A stretch of DNA of 59,287 bases from Propionibacteriaceae bacterium (GTDB taxonomy: Bacteria > Actinomycetota > Actinomycetes > Propionibacteriales > Propionibacteriaceae). A model generated the notes under the pieces. The model was not told the origin of the DNA. It ran no database searches and worked only from the letters and a program-made list of their open reading frames with translations. Positions 35,494-44,088 of this stretch are shown piece after piece. The stretch spans positions 1 through 59,287 of the forward strand of contig JAIRYW010000037.1 in assembly GCA_031267645.1 (NCBI GenBank), written 5' to 3'. Every line of letters starts with the position of its first letter. The first letter of the stretch is position 1. Made by a program: the position numbers and the translations under genes.

Positions 35494-36801
35494 TCAGGCC
35501 AGGTCCAGGAAGTCGTCCAGGACCCGGCAGCCGAAGGCCAAGGACTCGACCGGCACCCGCTCATCGACGCCGTGGAACATGCCGGTGAAGTCGAGCTCGG
35601 CCGGCAACCGCAGGGGCACGAAACCGTAGCAAGGCAATCCCACCTCGTCCCAGCCCTTGGCGTCGGTGCCGGCCGACAGCAGATACGGCACGACCTGGGC
35701 CTGGGGGTCGTGCCGCAGCAAGGCGGCCCGCATGGCTTGGACCAGGTCGGACTCCATGTCGGCCTCGACGCCGGCCTGTTCGTGCGTGACCTCGAGCCGG
35801 ACCTTGGGGCCGATCAGGCGTTGGACCGTTTCGAAGAACTCGTCCCGCAGGCCGGGTATGAAGCGACCGTCGACCTGGGCGCTAGCTTGGCCGGGCACTA
35901 CGTTGACCTTGTAGCCGGCCTCCAACATGGTCGGATTGACGGTGTGGCCCATGGTGGCCGCCACCATGCGCGCCATCGAGCCCAAACGAGCCAGGGTCTC
36001 CTCCGGCGAGTCGGCCGTCAGCTCCACGCCCAGGGCCTGGCTGGCGGCGTCCAGGAAGGCCTGCTGGGCGGGGTGGATGCGCGGCGGCCAACGGTACGAG
36101 CCCAGCTTGGCCACGGCCGCCGCCAATTCGGTCACGGCGTTGTCCAGATTACGCATCGAGCCGTGGCCGGCCGTGCCGTCGACCACCAATTTGATCCAGG
36201 CCAGCCCTTTCTCAGCCGTCTGCAGCAAATAGAGTCTGGTCCGGTCCAAGGTCAGGGAGAAGCCGCCCACCTCGCCCACGGCGGCGGCGCAGTCGGCCAC
36301 CAGATCCGGATGGCGCCGGGCCAGCCAGACCGCCCCCTGGACCCCGCCGGCCTCCTCGTCGGCTGTGAAGACCAAACGGATGGGCCGCCTGGGGGCCCGT
36401 CCGGAGCGCGCCCGCTGCCGCAGCACCGCCAGCAGCATGGCGTCGAAGTCTTTCATGTCGACCGCCCCCCGGCCCCAGACGTAACCGTCTTGGACCGCGC
36501 CGGAGAAGGGGTCGACCGTCCAATCCGACTTGACCGCCGGCACCACGTCGGTGTGCCCGTGCAGCAGCAACGGGGCCTGCCCAGCGTCACAGCCGTCCGG
36601 TTGCCAGTGCGCCACCACGGTGGTGCGGCGGGGGGCGGACTCCAGGAGCCGGCACTCGATCCCGACCTCGTCCAAGCGGGCGGCGATGTACTCAGCCGCC
36701 CCCCGCTCCCCCGGCCCGGCCGTGCCCGGCCCCGGGTTGGTGGTGTCGATCCGGATCAGATCGCTGGTGAACTGGACGACCTCGTGAGCCATGTCTGACA
36801 T
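35494..36801 (-). CDS. M20 family metallopeptidase (dipeptidase/deacylase)
   Basis: 435-residue zinc amidohydrolase of the M20/ArgE-DapE-ACY1 family. Metal ligands in LLLHGHTDVVPA and GRGAVDMKDFDAM, the catalytic Glu in TADEEAGG, a further ligand Glu in VGEVGG and a C-terminal dimer/His region (YLLSAGTDAKGW). It probably cleaves N-acyl amino acids or dipeptides in the cytosol. ATG at 36801 is used; a second ATG three codons later is equally possible. CAAGAT lies 6 nt before the first, consistent with a leaderless start. Confidence 0.93.
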   Translation of the reverse strand: MSDMAHEVVQFTSDLIRIDTTNPGPGTAGPGERGAAEYIAARLDEVGIECRLLESAPRRTTVVAHWQPDGCDAGQAPLLLHGHTDVVPAVKSDWTVDPFSGAVQDGYVWGRGAVDMKDFDAMLLAVLRQRARSGRAPRRPIRLVFTADEEAGGVQGAVWLARRHPDLVADCAAAVGEVGGFSLTLDRTRLYLLQTAEKGLAWIKLVVDGTAGHGSMRNLDNAVTELAAAVAKLGSYRWPPRIHPAQQAFLDAASQALGVELTADSPEETLARLGSMARMVAATMGHTVNPTMLEAGYKVNVVPGQASAQVDGRFIPGLRDEFFETVQRLIGPKVRLEVTHEQAGVEADMESDLVQAMRAALLRHDPQAQVVPYLLSAGTDAKGWDEVGLPCYGFVPLRLPAELDFTGMFHGVDERVPVESLAFGCRVLDDFLDLA

Positions 36802-36933
36802 GTCTCGATCTTGCCCTACCGCGCCGCGGCCGCCGAATCGGCCCGTCCGTCGGTCCGGACGCCAGTCGCGGCCCGGCCACCTCGGAGCCCTCCCCCCGCT
36901 CCCTGGCCCGTCGCACCGGCTGCCCAGGGTTGA

Positions 36934-36939
36934 TATAGT
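36934..36939 (+). promoter_or_regulatory. -10 element of the tRNA-Leu promoter
   Basis: TATAGT, near-consensus, 30 nt before the mature tRNA 5' end, in a local A/T-rich patch. Confidence 0.5.
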
Positions 36940-36969
36940 TCATGCCTGGTCCACACCGATGGCCCACTC

Positions 36970-37055
36970 GTCCGGGTGGCGGAATAGGTAGACGCGCTAG
37001 CTTGAGGTGCTAGTGCCCGTTACAGGGCATGGAGGTTCAAGTCCTCTCTCGGACA
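36970..37055 (+). tRNA. tRNA-Leu (anticodon GAG)
   Basis: 86 nt with the long variable arm of class II tRNAs. Acceptor GTCCGGG/CTCGGAC (one G-T pair), anticodon loop CTTGAGG with anticodon GAG, variable arm TGCCCGTTACAGGGCA, T-loop GTTCAAG. CCA is not encoded. No duplicated tRNA 3' end or integrase is seen nearby. Confidence 0.95.
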
Positions 37056-37413
37056 CAAAGACGCGGCCCAGCCAGGCCGGGGTCGAGGGCGATCCCGAGC
37101 CCAGGCCTCCGAACCATCGCCGCCCAGCGCTCCGAAGCCAGAGTCAGACAGTCGAGCCGGTCCCGAGCCGACCGCTGATTTGGTGCCGCCCGAACCGCTC
37201 GCCCCCGGGTCGGAAGAGCCACGACTGAGGCGCCCCGTCGCCCCGACTGCGCCTCGCCCCCTCCATTCCCTCGTCCCGCCCTCACCTGGCCCGCCGCACG
37301 ACCGACCCGGCCGGATCGCCCCCAGCTGCCGGCCCGGCGCTCCGGTTCCGCTTCCCGCATGGTCCCGCCGAGCCGCCGGGGGAACCGGCTCAAACCAGCC
37401 GTAGAAGATTTAG
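37056..37413. other. Non-coding gap downstream of tRNA-Leu
   Basis: 358 nt without a credible gene. Short frames here show no homology-like motifs and no ribosome sites. The right end becomes A/T-rich ahead of the XRE regulator promoter. Confidence 0.5.
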
Positions 37414-37428
37414 ACGACAGTATGTCGT
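37414..37428. promoter_or_regulatory. Operator candidate upstream of the XRE regulator
   Basis: ACGACA-GTA-TGTCGT is a perfect 6-3-6 palindrome ending 6 nt before the -35 box. A typical place for autoregulation by the small helix-turn-helix protein. Confidence 0.5.
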
Positions 37429-37434
37429 GAATAG

Positions 37435-37463
37435 TTGACATTCAGTATCCGATTTACTACATT
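37435..37463 (+). promoter_or_regulatory. Promoter of the XRE regulator operon
   Basis: Perfect -35 TTGACA (37435-37440), 17-nt spacer, -10 TACATT (37458-37463). The ATG follows 7 nt later, so the mRNA is probably leaderless. This is the best consensus promoter in the window. Confidence 0.7.
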
Positions 37464-37470
37464 AAGTCGC

Positions 37471-37674
37471 ATGACAAAGAACCTGCGATTGAAAGCGGCC
37501 CGAGCCGCCCTCGATCTGACCCAAGCCCAACTGGCGGACCAGGTCTCGGTGTCGCGTCAAACCGTCAACGCCATCGAGCAAGGCGATTACAACCCGACCA
37601 TCCGTCTCTGCCTGGCCCTGTGCCACGTCCTCGGCCAAACCCTCGACCAACTCTTCTGGGAGGATCCCAAATGA
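37471..37674 (+). CDS. Small XRE-family transcriptional regulator
   Basis: 67-residue protein that is almost entirely a helix-turn-helix: KAARAALDLTQAQLADQVSV, then SRQTVNAIEQGDYNPTIRL and a C-terminal LDQLFW. This is the YgzD/Cro-like stand-alone XRE type. ATG at 37471 is chosen from the promoter; the upstream in-frame extension would include the -35 and -10 boxes. Its stop overlaps the membrane protein start (ATGA), a pairing frequent in bacteria where the regulator controls its membrane partner. Confidence 0.92.
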   Translation: MTKNLRLKAARAALDLTQAQLADQVSVSRQTVNAIEQGDYNPTIRLCLALCHVLGQTLDQLFWEDPK

Positions 37675-38141
37675 ACAGCCAAACCAAAGACAAGACCCGG
37701 CGGACCAACTACGACGAGCGCCAACTGCGTTTGCGCGGTGACTGCTTCATGCATGGCTTCGTCGTCATGTGCGCCCTTTGCATCTTGCAAGTCTTCCTGA
37801 GCCGGCCCGACAGCCATTGGTCGCCTGGCCCGATGGGAGTGCTGAGTCTGCTGATCGGCCTGTCCGTGGTGACCGTGGAAATGATCGCCCGCGGCGCTTA
37901 CTTCGGGCTGAAGCCGTCCAGCCGTCCGGCCGTGGCCATCCTCCTAGTCTTGGCCAGCGCCGTCCTGTGGGTGGTGGCGATCGTCCATCTGCTGGCGGAT
38001 CAGGTTTGGTCCGGCGGCGGGCTGACCGAAACCGGTTACGCGCTGATCGACGCCATCGTCTTCACCAGCGTCCCGATCGCCATCGCGTTCAAGGCCGGGC
38101 TGGAGCGCCGTCGGTCGGACGAGGACGAAGCCATCGCTTGA
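37671..38141 (+). CDS. Small membrane protein of unknown function paired with XRE regulator
   Basis: 156 residues with four predicted spans: MHGFVVMCALCILQVFL, MGVLSLLIGLSVVTVEMIA, VAILLVLASAVLWVVAIVHLL and ALIDAIVFTSVPIAIAFKAGL, with a charged, probably cytoplasmic N-terminus (KDKTRRTNYDERQLRLRG) and acidic C-terminus. The DERQLRLRG-type N-terminus resembles small DUF-type membrane proteins that accompany XRE regulators. Overlaps the regulator gene by 4 bp. Function not known. Confidence 0.82.
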   Translation: MNSQTKDKTRRTNYDERQLRLRGDCFMHGFVVMCALCILQVFLSRPDSHWSPGPMGVLSLLIGLSVVTVEMIARGAYFGLKPSSRPAVAILLVLASAVLWVVAIVHLLADQVWSGGGLTETGYALIDAIVFTSVPIAIAFKAGLERRRSDEDEAIA

Positions 38142-38236
38142 GCCCAGCCCTCTCTCTCCCACCCCGCTGCGGCGGTCCTCGGTTCCGGCTCGAGGGCCGC
38201 CGCGGCTCGGTCCTGAAGGGCCTTCGAGCGGTGTGG

Positions 38237-38242
38237 CAGGAT
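38237..38242 (+). promoter_or_regulatory. -10-like element for bPH2 gene pair
   Basis: CAGGAT, then 6 nt, then the ATG at 38249; no ribosome site. Weaker than the other leaderless candidates. Confidence 0.3.
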
Positions 38243-38248
38243 TGGCCC

Positions 38249-39163
38249 ATGAGCTGGCCCGTCCCCTCTCCACCCCACCCCTCTCAGCCCAGTCCCCCGG
38301 CCGCCGACCCCGCCTCGGCCGACCCCTTCGATCCCCCCGCCGTCGAGTGGCGGCCGGTCGAACCGGCCTTGGTCCGTCTGCGCTGGTTGCTGCTGGCGAT
38401 CTGGTTCGGCCCCTTGATCCTGCTCGGCGCCGGTTTGAGCGTCTTCTTCCCCAGCCCCGGGCTGATCGCGACCACCGCCGCCGTCGCCGGGCTGGCCGCC
38501 TGGCTGGTCGGACGGACGCCGCGGCAGGTCCGGGCTCTGAACTACGCCGTCCGCCAGGGCGACTTCCTGAAACGCTCCGGACTGCTGTTCCGCCATCTCG
38601 AGGTCGTGCCCCACATCCGCATCCAATACGTCGACCTCAACGTCGGACCGCTGGAGCGGGCCTTCCGCCTGGCCTCCCTCAACCTGCACACCGCCGCCCC
38701 CGGGGTGGCCGCCGCCCTGCCCGGGATATCGCCCCAGACCGCCGCCGCCTTACGCGATCAGCTGACGGCCCGGGACAAGTCGCAACCGCCGGCCACGCCA
38801 GACCCGAGTCACCAGCCGACCCAGCCCGCGGCCGGGGCGACGCCCTGGCCGAACCCCGCGCCGGCCGGGCCAGTCCAAACCGGACCCTGGCCAAGCCCCG
38901 CGCAGACCGGACCAATCCAAACGGAACCCTGGCCAAACCCCGAACCGACCGGACCGACCCAAACCGAACCCTGGCCAAACCCCGAACCGACCGGACCAAT
39001 CCAAACGGAACCTTGGCCGAACCCCGCGCCGGCCGGGCCAATCCAAACCGGACCCTGGCCAAACCCCGAACCGACCGGGCGGACTCAAACCGAACCCTGG
39101 CCGAGCCCGGGGCCGGCCCAGACGGGACCCGAGCCGAGTCCCGGGCCGGCCGAGACGGGTTGA
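38249..39163 (+). CDS. bPH2 (YdbS-like) membrane protein with Pro/Trp-rich C-terminal repeat
   Basis: 304 residues. A Pro-rich N-terminus, two spans (about residues 45-90: LRWLLLAIWFGPLILLG and TTAAVAGLAAWLVG), then a bacterial PH-2 domain with YAVRQGDFLKRSGLLFR, VVPHIRIQYVDLNVGPLERAFRLAS and LNLHTAAPG. The last 100 residues are a low-complexity array built on a 14-residue unit with PWPNPEPTGP. YdbS/YdbT proteins occur as neighbouring pairs; in Bacillus they have been linked to resistance to a circular bacteriocin. Three nt separate it from the second bPH2 gene. Confidence 0.88.
   Translation: MSWPVPSPPHPSQPSPPAADPASADPFDPPAVEWRPVEPALVRLRWLLLAIWFGPLILLGAGLSVFFPSPGLIATTAAVAGLAAWLVGRTPRQVRALNYAVRQGDFLKRSGLLFRHLEVVPHIRIQYVDLNVGPLERAFRLASLNLHTAAPGVAAALPGISPQTAAALRDQLTARDKSQPPATPDPSHQPTQPAAGATPWPNPAPAGPVQTGPWPSPAQTGPIQTEPWPNPEPTGPTQTEPWPNPEPTGPIQTEPWPNPAPAGPIQTGPWPNPEPTGRTQTEPWPSPGPAQTGPEPSPGPAETG
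38843..39136 (+). repeat. 42-bp coding tandem repeat, seven copies
   Basis: Seven Trp codons fall exactly every 42 bp (38846, 38888, 38930, 38972, 39014, 39056, 39098), each in a CCC-TGG-CC context. The translated unit is 14 residues of the type EPTGPIQTEPWPNP. Copies differ by scattered substitutions and not by length, so the frame is preserved. Confidence 0.95.
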
Positions 39164-39166
39164 CCC

Positions 39167-40972
39167 GTGCCCAATCCGACCTCCCCGCCGTTCCCCCCGA
39201 CCGACCCGGGCCGAGCCAGCCCACCGGCCTGGCCCATGGCTCCGCCGGTCGGTCCCGAGCCGGGCCGGCGTCCCACCGCCTGGCTGGCCCCGCCACCGAC
39301 CGACCCGGCGCGGCTCGGGGCCGACCGGTCGGCCCCGCCCATCCCCGGGCCGGATCCCCTCGCCCCGGCCGGGGACTCTCTGACGGACGGCAGCTGGCGT
39401 CGTTTCCATCCGCTGACCCCCTGGCTACGCGGCTGGGCCGCGCTCGGCGCCTTCATCGCCGTGCTCTACAACGTCATGCGCGACGACGCCCAGGTCTTGC
39501 TCTCGCTCTGGCGCCAAGGCGGGATCTTGGCTGTGGTCGGCCTGGTCCTGGTCTTAGTGGCGGCGGTCGGCCTGTACACCCTGATCCGGTGGCGGATGGC
39601 CCGCTTCCGCATCGGATCGGACGCGGTCGAATTGGTCAGCGGCATTCTGATGCGCCGCCAACGCAGCCTCAAGTTGGACCGCCTGGAGGCGGTCGACCTC
39701 GTCCATCCCCTGCTGGCCCGGATCTTCGGCTTGGTCGACTTGAAACTGGAGTCGGCCGGCGGCCAGGACTCCAACCTGACGCTGGCTTACCTGACCGCCA
39801 GCCAAGCCGAGGCCGTCCAAGCCGAATTGCTGCTCCGGTCCGGTCGACCGGCGCCCTTCAAGCCGTCCGCAGCCCATTCCCCGACTGGCCCGACGACCCA
39901 CCCCCAGACTGGGTTCGAGGCCCATCCGTCGATCGGACCAACCGCCAATCTCCAGACCGGACCGACGGCCCATCCGCTGGCTGGGCCCGGGCCCCTTTCC
40001 CAGACTGGACCGGCCTCCTATCCACTGGCTGGACCAGGGCCCCATCCGCTGGCTGGGCCCAGGCCCGACCGTTCGACCGCCGCCACCGGCTGGACCGGCC
40101 CAGAGCCCGGGGCGGTGGTCTTCCGTGTCCCCTTCGGCTTGACCGTGCGGGCCTATCTGCGCTCGCCCACCCCCTGGTTCTCCCTGGTCGCCGTCTCGGC
40201 GCCGCTGTTCTTAGCCTTGGCCACCGCCCGCTGGTCCGTCCTGGCCACCAGCCTGCCCATCATCTTCGGCTGCGTCCAAGCCTTCCGCCGCCACATCTTC
40301 ACTGAAGCCAACTTCAGCGCCTTCCTCCAGGCGGACGAGTTACGGCTGCGCCACGGTCTGACCACCCAGGTCAACCAGACCATCCCGCTGGGTCGCATCC
40401 AAGCCATCCGCTTGACCCAGCGCTGGCTCTGGCGCCGACCGGATTGGTGGCGGATCGAGATCGCCGTGGCCGGCTACGCCCAAGACGACCAGGCCGCCCG
40501 CTCAGTCCTGTTGCCGGTCGGCTCCAGCGCCACCGTGGCCGCCACCTTGGCCGTCATCCTGCCGCCGGGCGTCAGCCCGAGCCTCTGGGCGGCGCTGGAC
40601 GCCGCCCAACACGGTCCCTGGCCGGACGACGGCTTCAGCGGATCGCCCAGACGGGCCCGACTGTTCGATCCCGGGGCTTGGCGCCGGCGAGGCTTTCGGA
40701 AGACGCCCGGGGCGGTGCTCATCCGCTCCGGCTGGCTGATCCGCCAGGTCGTCGTCGCGCCACCCGAACGGACCCAAGCCATCACGCTCCGCAGCGGTCC
40801 GTTGGCCCGGCGCCGGCGCTTGGTCGACGTCCACTTCCACTACGCGCCCGCTCTACTCGGCTCCTCCGTCCGCCACCTGGACCCAGCCGACGCGGCCGAT
40901 CTGCTGACCTGGGCCGTCCCCCGCGCGGCCGGAGGACCCGTCGCCAGCGTCCCTGAGAGCGGCTCTCCTTAA
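39167..40972 (+). CDS. Large bPH2 (YdbT-like) membrane protein
   Basis: 601 residues with a duplicated spans-plus-bPH2 architecture. Pro-rich N-terminus (to about 80), two spans, PH domain 1 (RFRIGSDAVELVSGILMRRQ, LKLDRLEAVDLVHPLLARI), a low-complexity linker (about 228-305) of loosely repeated TGPTAHPLAGPGP units, two more spans, PH domain 2 (ADELRLRHGLTTQVNQTIPLGRIQAIRLTQ), and a partial third bPH2-like region near the C-terminus (GAVLIRSGWLIRQVVVAPPERTQAI). GTG start 3 nt after the first bPH2 gene. The two probably form one membrane complex. Its stop overlaps the convergent dprA stop. Confidence 0.87.
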   Translation: MPNPTSPPFPPTDPGRASPPAWPMAPPVGPEPGRRPTAWLAPPPTDPARLGADRSAPPIPGPDPLAPAGDSLTDGSWRRFHPLTPWLRGWAALGAFIAVLYNVMRDDAQVLLSLWRQGGILAVVGLVLVLVAAVGLYTLIRWRMARFRIGSDAVELVSGILMRRQRSLKLDRLEAVDLVHPLLARIFGLVDLKLESAGGQDSNLTLAYLTASQAEAVQAELLLRSGRPAPFKPSAAHSPTGPTTHPQTGFEAHPSIGPTANLQTGPTAHPLAGPGPLSQTGPASYPLAGPGPHPLAGPRPDRSTAATGWTGPEPGAVVFRVPFGLTVRAYLRSPTPWFSLVAVSAPLFLALATARWSVLATSLPIIFGCVQAFRRHIFTEANFSAFLQADELRLRHGLTTQVNQTIPLGRIQAIRLTQRWLWRRPDWWRIEIAVAGYAQDDQAARSVLLPVGSSATVAATLAVILPPGVSPSLWAALDAAQHGPWPDDGFSGSPRRARLFDPGAWRRRGFRKTPGAVLIRSGWLIRQVVVAPPERTQAITLRSGPLARRRRLVDVHFHYAPALLGSSVRHLDPADAADLLTWAVPRAAGGPVASVPESGSP

Positions 40973-42123
40973 TCGGACATCGGCCCGCCCGAGCCGGGCC
41001 GACCGCCTCGGACCAGACGCCACGCCCCCCGTTCGGTGGCCTGGACCAGACCCAACTCCCGCAAGTGGCTGAGGCAGCCGATCAGCCGCCCGACTGGCCA
41101 ACCGGTGCGGTCGGCCAACTCGTCGACCGTGACGTCGCCCCGTCCCGGGACCTCCTCGTAGACCAACCGCTCCGACTGGGGCAGGGCGTCCCAACGGCTG
41201 GCGGGCGCCCCGGGCCGGCGCTCCGCCGCCGGGTCGAGTGGGCCGATCAGCTGCAGCACCTCCTCGACCGTCGTCACCAAGACGGCCTCCTGATCGCGGA
41301 TCAAACGGTGCGGCGTGGCCGAGGTGGCCGAGGTGACGGGGCCGGGCACGGCCAAGACCGGCCGGCCCAGGGCCAACGCCCAACGGGCCGAGTTGGCCGC
41401 TCCTGAACGGACCGAGCCCTCCACCACCAGGACGGCCAAACCGAAGGCCGCGATCAGACGGTTGCGGGCCAAGAAGCGCGGCCGAGAGGGCCGACGGTCG
41501 GGCGGGTGCTCGCTGACCAGGACGTGTTCGGCCCGGATCCGTTCCAGCAGACGGATGTGGCCAGCGGGATAGAGCTGGCCCAGCCCACCCGCCATGACGG
41601 CCACGGTGGACCCGCCGACGGCCAGGGCGGCTCGATGGCTGGCCCCGTCGATGCCGTAGGCGCCGCCCGAGACGACGGCGTGGCCCCGCTCGGCCAAACC
41701 GGCCGCCAGATCAGCCGCCACGTGCTCGCCGTAAGCGGTCGAGGCCCGCGACCCCACCATGGCCACGGCCGACTCGACCAAGTGGTCCAACCGACCGGGC
41801 CCGGCCAACCATAGGCCCAGCGGCGCGCCGCCCGGCTCGGAGGGGCCGCCGCAACGGGCCAGATCCTCCAACTGGGCCGGCCACTCGGCGTCGCCCGGCA
41901 CGACGAAACGTTGGCCGGTGGCGGCCGTCTGGTCGATCAGGGCGGGCAGATCGACCGACCCGGCCCGCCGCGCCAGAGCCGATTGGGCCGGACCTTGCCG
42001 CAAGCGCTCCCAGACCTCGACCGCCCCGTGCTCGGCCACCAGGGCGGCCAAACGGGCGTCGCCCGGTTCTCCGGTGGCGGCCAACCCCAGTCGAGCCAGA
42101 CGCTCCGACTCAAGCCGCGTCAT
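40969..42123 (-). CDS. dprA: DNA-processing protein DprA
   Basis: 384-residue protein that loads RecA onto incoming single-stranded DNA during transformation and is also widespread in non-competent bacteria. Rossmann-like core: AMVGSRASTAYG, VVSGGAYGIDGASH, GGLGQLYPAGH and LVVEGSVRSGAANSA. A C-terminal winged helix (DELADRTGWPVGRLIGCLSHL) follows. The start ATG at 42123 overlaps the comM stop by 14 bp; the frame continues upstream as a comM shadow. Its TAA shares bases with the convergent bPH2 stop. Confidence 0.95.
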   Translation of the reverse strand: MTRLESERLARLGLAATGEPGDARLAALVAEHGAVEVWERLRQGPAQSALARRAGSVDLPALIDQTAATGQRFVVPGDAEWPAQLEDLARCGGPSEPGGAPLGLWLAGPGRLDHLVESAVAMVGSRASTAYGEHVAADLAAGLAERGHAVVSGGAYGIDGASHRAALAVGGSTVAVMAGGLGQLYPAGHIRLLERIRAEHVLVSEHPPDRRPSRPRFLARNRLIAAFGLAVLVVEGSVRSGAANSARWALALGRPVLAVPGPVTSATSATPHRLIRDQEAVLVTTVEEVLQLIGPLDPAAERRPGAPASRWDALPQSERLVYEEVPGRGDVTVDELADRTGWPVGRLIGCLSHLRELGLVQATERGAWRLVRGGRPGSGGPMSD

Positions 42124-43666
42124 GACGCCCCCCGCCGACTGGACGGCCAGCTTCCAGACCCTCGCCTTGGCGCAGGGCCAAAGCCAATCGGACGTGGTCT
42201 CGGTCGGGCCGGGCCGCTCCGGCCAGGTCGGCCACCGACCAAGCCACCCGGATGACCTTGTCCAAGCCACGATGGGACAACCGTCCCAGCCGAATGGCCT
42301 CGTCCACCAAATCCAAGCCGTCCCCCGGCGGCCAGTGGGAGCGCAGATACGACCCCGGCACCTCCGAGTTGACGCTCCAGGCCGTGCCGGCCAAGCGGGC
42401 CGCCTGACGCCGCCGGGCCGCCTCCACCCGCTGGCGCACGCCGGCCGAGCCCTCCCCGCCGACGGCCGCCGTCGACAGGCGACGGCGGGGCGGCGCGATG
42501 CGCTGATGGATGTCGATGCGATCCAAGATCGGCCCGGACAGGCGGGCGGCGTAACGCCGGATCGCCATCGGCGGACAGAGGCACTCCGCCCCCGGCGCGC
42601 CGGCTTGGCCGCAGGGGCAGGGGTTGGCCGACAGCACCAGCTGGAAGCGGGCTGGGTATCGCACTTGGGCCTCGGACCGGCCCAGCACGATCTCGCCCGA
42701 CTCCAAAGGCGTGCGCAGACTCTCCAAGACCTTAGGGGAGAACTCCGGAGCCTCGTCCAAGAAGAGCACGCCGCGGTGGGCCAAGCTGACGGCCCCGGGC
42801 CGGGCCAGCCGGGGACCGCCGCCGGCGATGGAGGCCACCGAGGCCGAGTGATGGGGATCGGCCCAGGGCGGGCGCCGCCGCAGACCGTCCTCCATGCCCT
42901 GGCCGACCAGGGAGTGGACGGCCGCCACCTCCAAGGCCTGATCGAGCGACAGATCGGGCAACAAGCTGGGCAGGCGGCGGGCCAGCAGGGTCTTGCCCAC
43001 GCCGGGCGGACCGTGGAAGAAGACATGGTGTCGCCCGGCGGCGGCCACCTCCAGCGCCCACCTGGCCTCGGCCAGACCGACCACGTCGGCCAGATCCAGT
43101 TCGCCCGCCACCGGCTCCGGCGCTGGGGGCGCGGCCGGCGGCAGGGCGACCGCTTGGCCCCGCAGGATCGCCACCAGGTCGCCCAGGTCGCGCACCGCCA
43201 AGACTTCCACCCCCTCCACCAAACTGGCCTCGCCGCGCTGCTGGGCCGGCACCACGGCCGCCCCGAAGCCGCTGCGCCGGGCCGCCAGCAGAGCCGGCAG
43301 CAGCCCCCGGACCGGACGGACCTTGGCGTCCAAGCCGACCTCGCCCAAGAGCACCAACCCCCGCAAACGTTCGGTCGGGGCCACCCCGGCGGCGGCCAGG
43401 ACGGCGGCCGTGATGCCGAGGTCGTAATGGGAGCCGGCCTTGGGCAAGGTGGCCGGAGTCAGGTTGATGGTGACCGATTGGTTGGGCCAGGTCAGCCCGG
43501 CGCTGGCGGTGGCGGCCCGGCAACGGTCCCGGGCCTCGTACAAAGCCGTGTCGGGCAGGCCGACCAAGACGGTGCGGGGCAGGCCGGGGCCGATCCAAGC
43601 CTCGATCTCGACCGGGGTGGCGGACAGGCCGACCAGGGCCAAGGAATGGGCGCAGGCCAGGCTCAT
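42110..43666 (-). CDS. comM: ComM / YifB-family AAA+ Mg-chelatase-like ATPase
   Basis: 518-residue AAA+ ATPase. The N-terminal Lon-like domain starts SLALVGLSATPVEIE and VGLPDTALYEARDRC; Walker A GPPGVGKT; Walker B LFLDEAPEFS; then the cysteine-bearing NPCPCG and LSGPILDRIDIH motif. ComM is a helicase that promotes branch migration during natural transformation in Vibrio. ATG at 43666 overlaps the yraN stop (ATGA). The yraN-comM-dprA order is conserved in actinobacteria. Confidence 0.95.
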   Translation of the reverse strand: MSLACAHSLALVGLSATPVEIEAWIGPGLPRTVLVGLPDTALYEARDRCRAATASAGLTWPNQSVTINLTPATLPKAGSHYDLGITAAVLAAAGVAPTERLRGLVLLGEVGLDAKVRPVRGLLPALLAARRSGFGAAVVPAQQRGEASLVEGVEVLAVRDLGDLVAILRGQAVALPPAAPPAPEPVAGELDLADVVGLAEARWALEVAAAGRHHVFFHGPPGVGKTLLARRLPSLLPDLSLDQALEVAAVHSLVGQGMEDGLRRRPPWADPHHSASVASIAGGGPRLARPGAVSLAHRGVLFLDEAPEFSPKVLESLRTPLESGEIVLGRSEAQVRYPARFQLVLSANPCPCGQAGAPGAECLCPPMAIRRYAARLSGPILDRIDIHQRIAPPRRRLSTAAVGGEGSAGVRQRVEAARRRQAARLAGTAWSVNSEVPGSYLRSHWPPGDGLDLVDEAIRLGRLSHRGLDKVIRVAWSVADLAGAARPDRDHVRLALALRQGEGLEAGRPVGGGRHDAA

Positions 43667-44040
43667 GCCGCCACCGCCCGGGCGTGGCGGATCTGGGACG
43701 GGCGCCCGGGCAGACGCAGCACTCCCAGGGCGTCGATCCGGATGCGGTCGGCGTGGCGGTCGTGCTGGGCCAGCCAAGCCAGGGCCAGCCGGCGCAAGCG
43801 AGCCAGCTTGACCGCCGTCAAAGCCTCCAAGGGGTCGCCGAAGCCCAGCCCGCGACGGGTCTTGACCTCGCAGAAGACGACCGTGGCCGAGCCGTCCTCA
43901 GCCGGCTCCAGCGCCACGATGTCGAGCTCCCCCAGCCGGCCCTGGCGCCAATTGCGGTCCAGGATGGTCCAGCCCAGGCCGACTAGGAAGCCGACCGCCT
44001 CCTCTTCGCCGTCCTGGCCGACCAGTTTGCGCGCGTCCAT
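43663..44040 (-). CDS. yraN: UPF0102 (YraN) family endonuclease-like protein
   Basis: 125-residue protein with a Holliday-junction-resolvase-like/PD-(D/E)XK fold. Motifs: GEEEAVGFLVGLGWTILDRNWR, LGELDIVALE and VVFCEVKTRRG, which hold the acidic and lysine residues of the nuclease core. GGAGGTG precedes the ATG at 44040. Exact role unknown; always near comM and rnhB. Confidence 0.94.
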   Translation of the reverse strand: MDARKLVGQDGEEEAVGFLVGLGWTILDRNWRQGRLGELDIVALEPAEDGSATVVFCEVKTRRGLGFGDPLEALTAVKLARLRRLALAWLAQHDRHADRIRIDALGVLRLPGRPSQIRHARAVAA

Positions 44041-44088
44041 GGCTCACCTCCACCTCGACCATGGGGAGCGGTCGGGTGGGATCGGTCG

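Noticed and set aside
36970-38141. Genomic island integrated at tRNA-Leu
   Set aside because: No integrase, no duplicated tRNA 3' end and no mobile genes; only a small regulator/membrane pair follows.
38843-39136. CRISPR-like array
   Set aside because: Units are contiguous, in frame and degenerate, without unique spacers, and they encode a Pro/Trp-rich protein tail.
40969-43666. Full natural-competence locus
   Set aside because: Only dprA and comM are present, both widespread in non-competent bacteria; no comEA, comEC or pilus genes are in the window.
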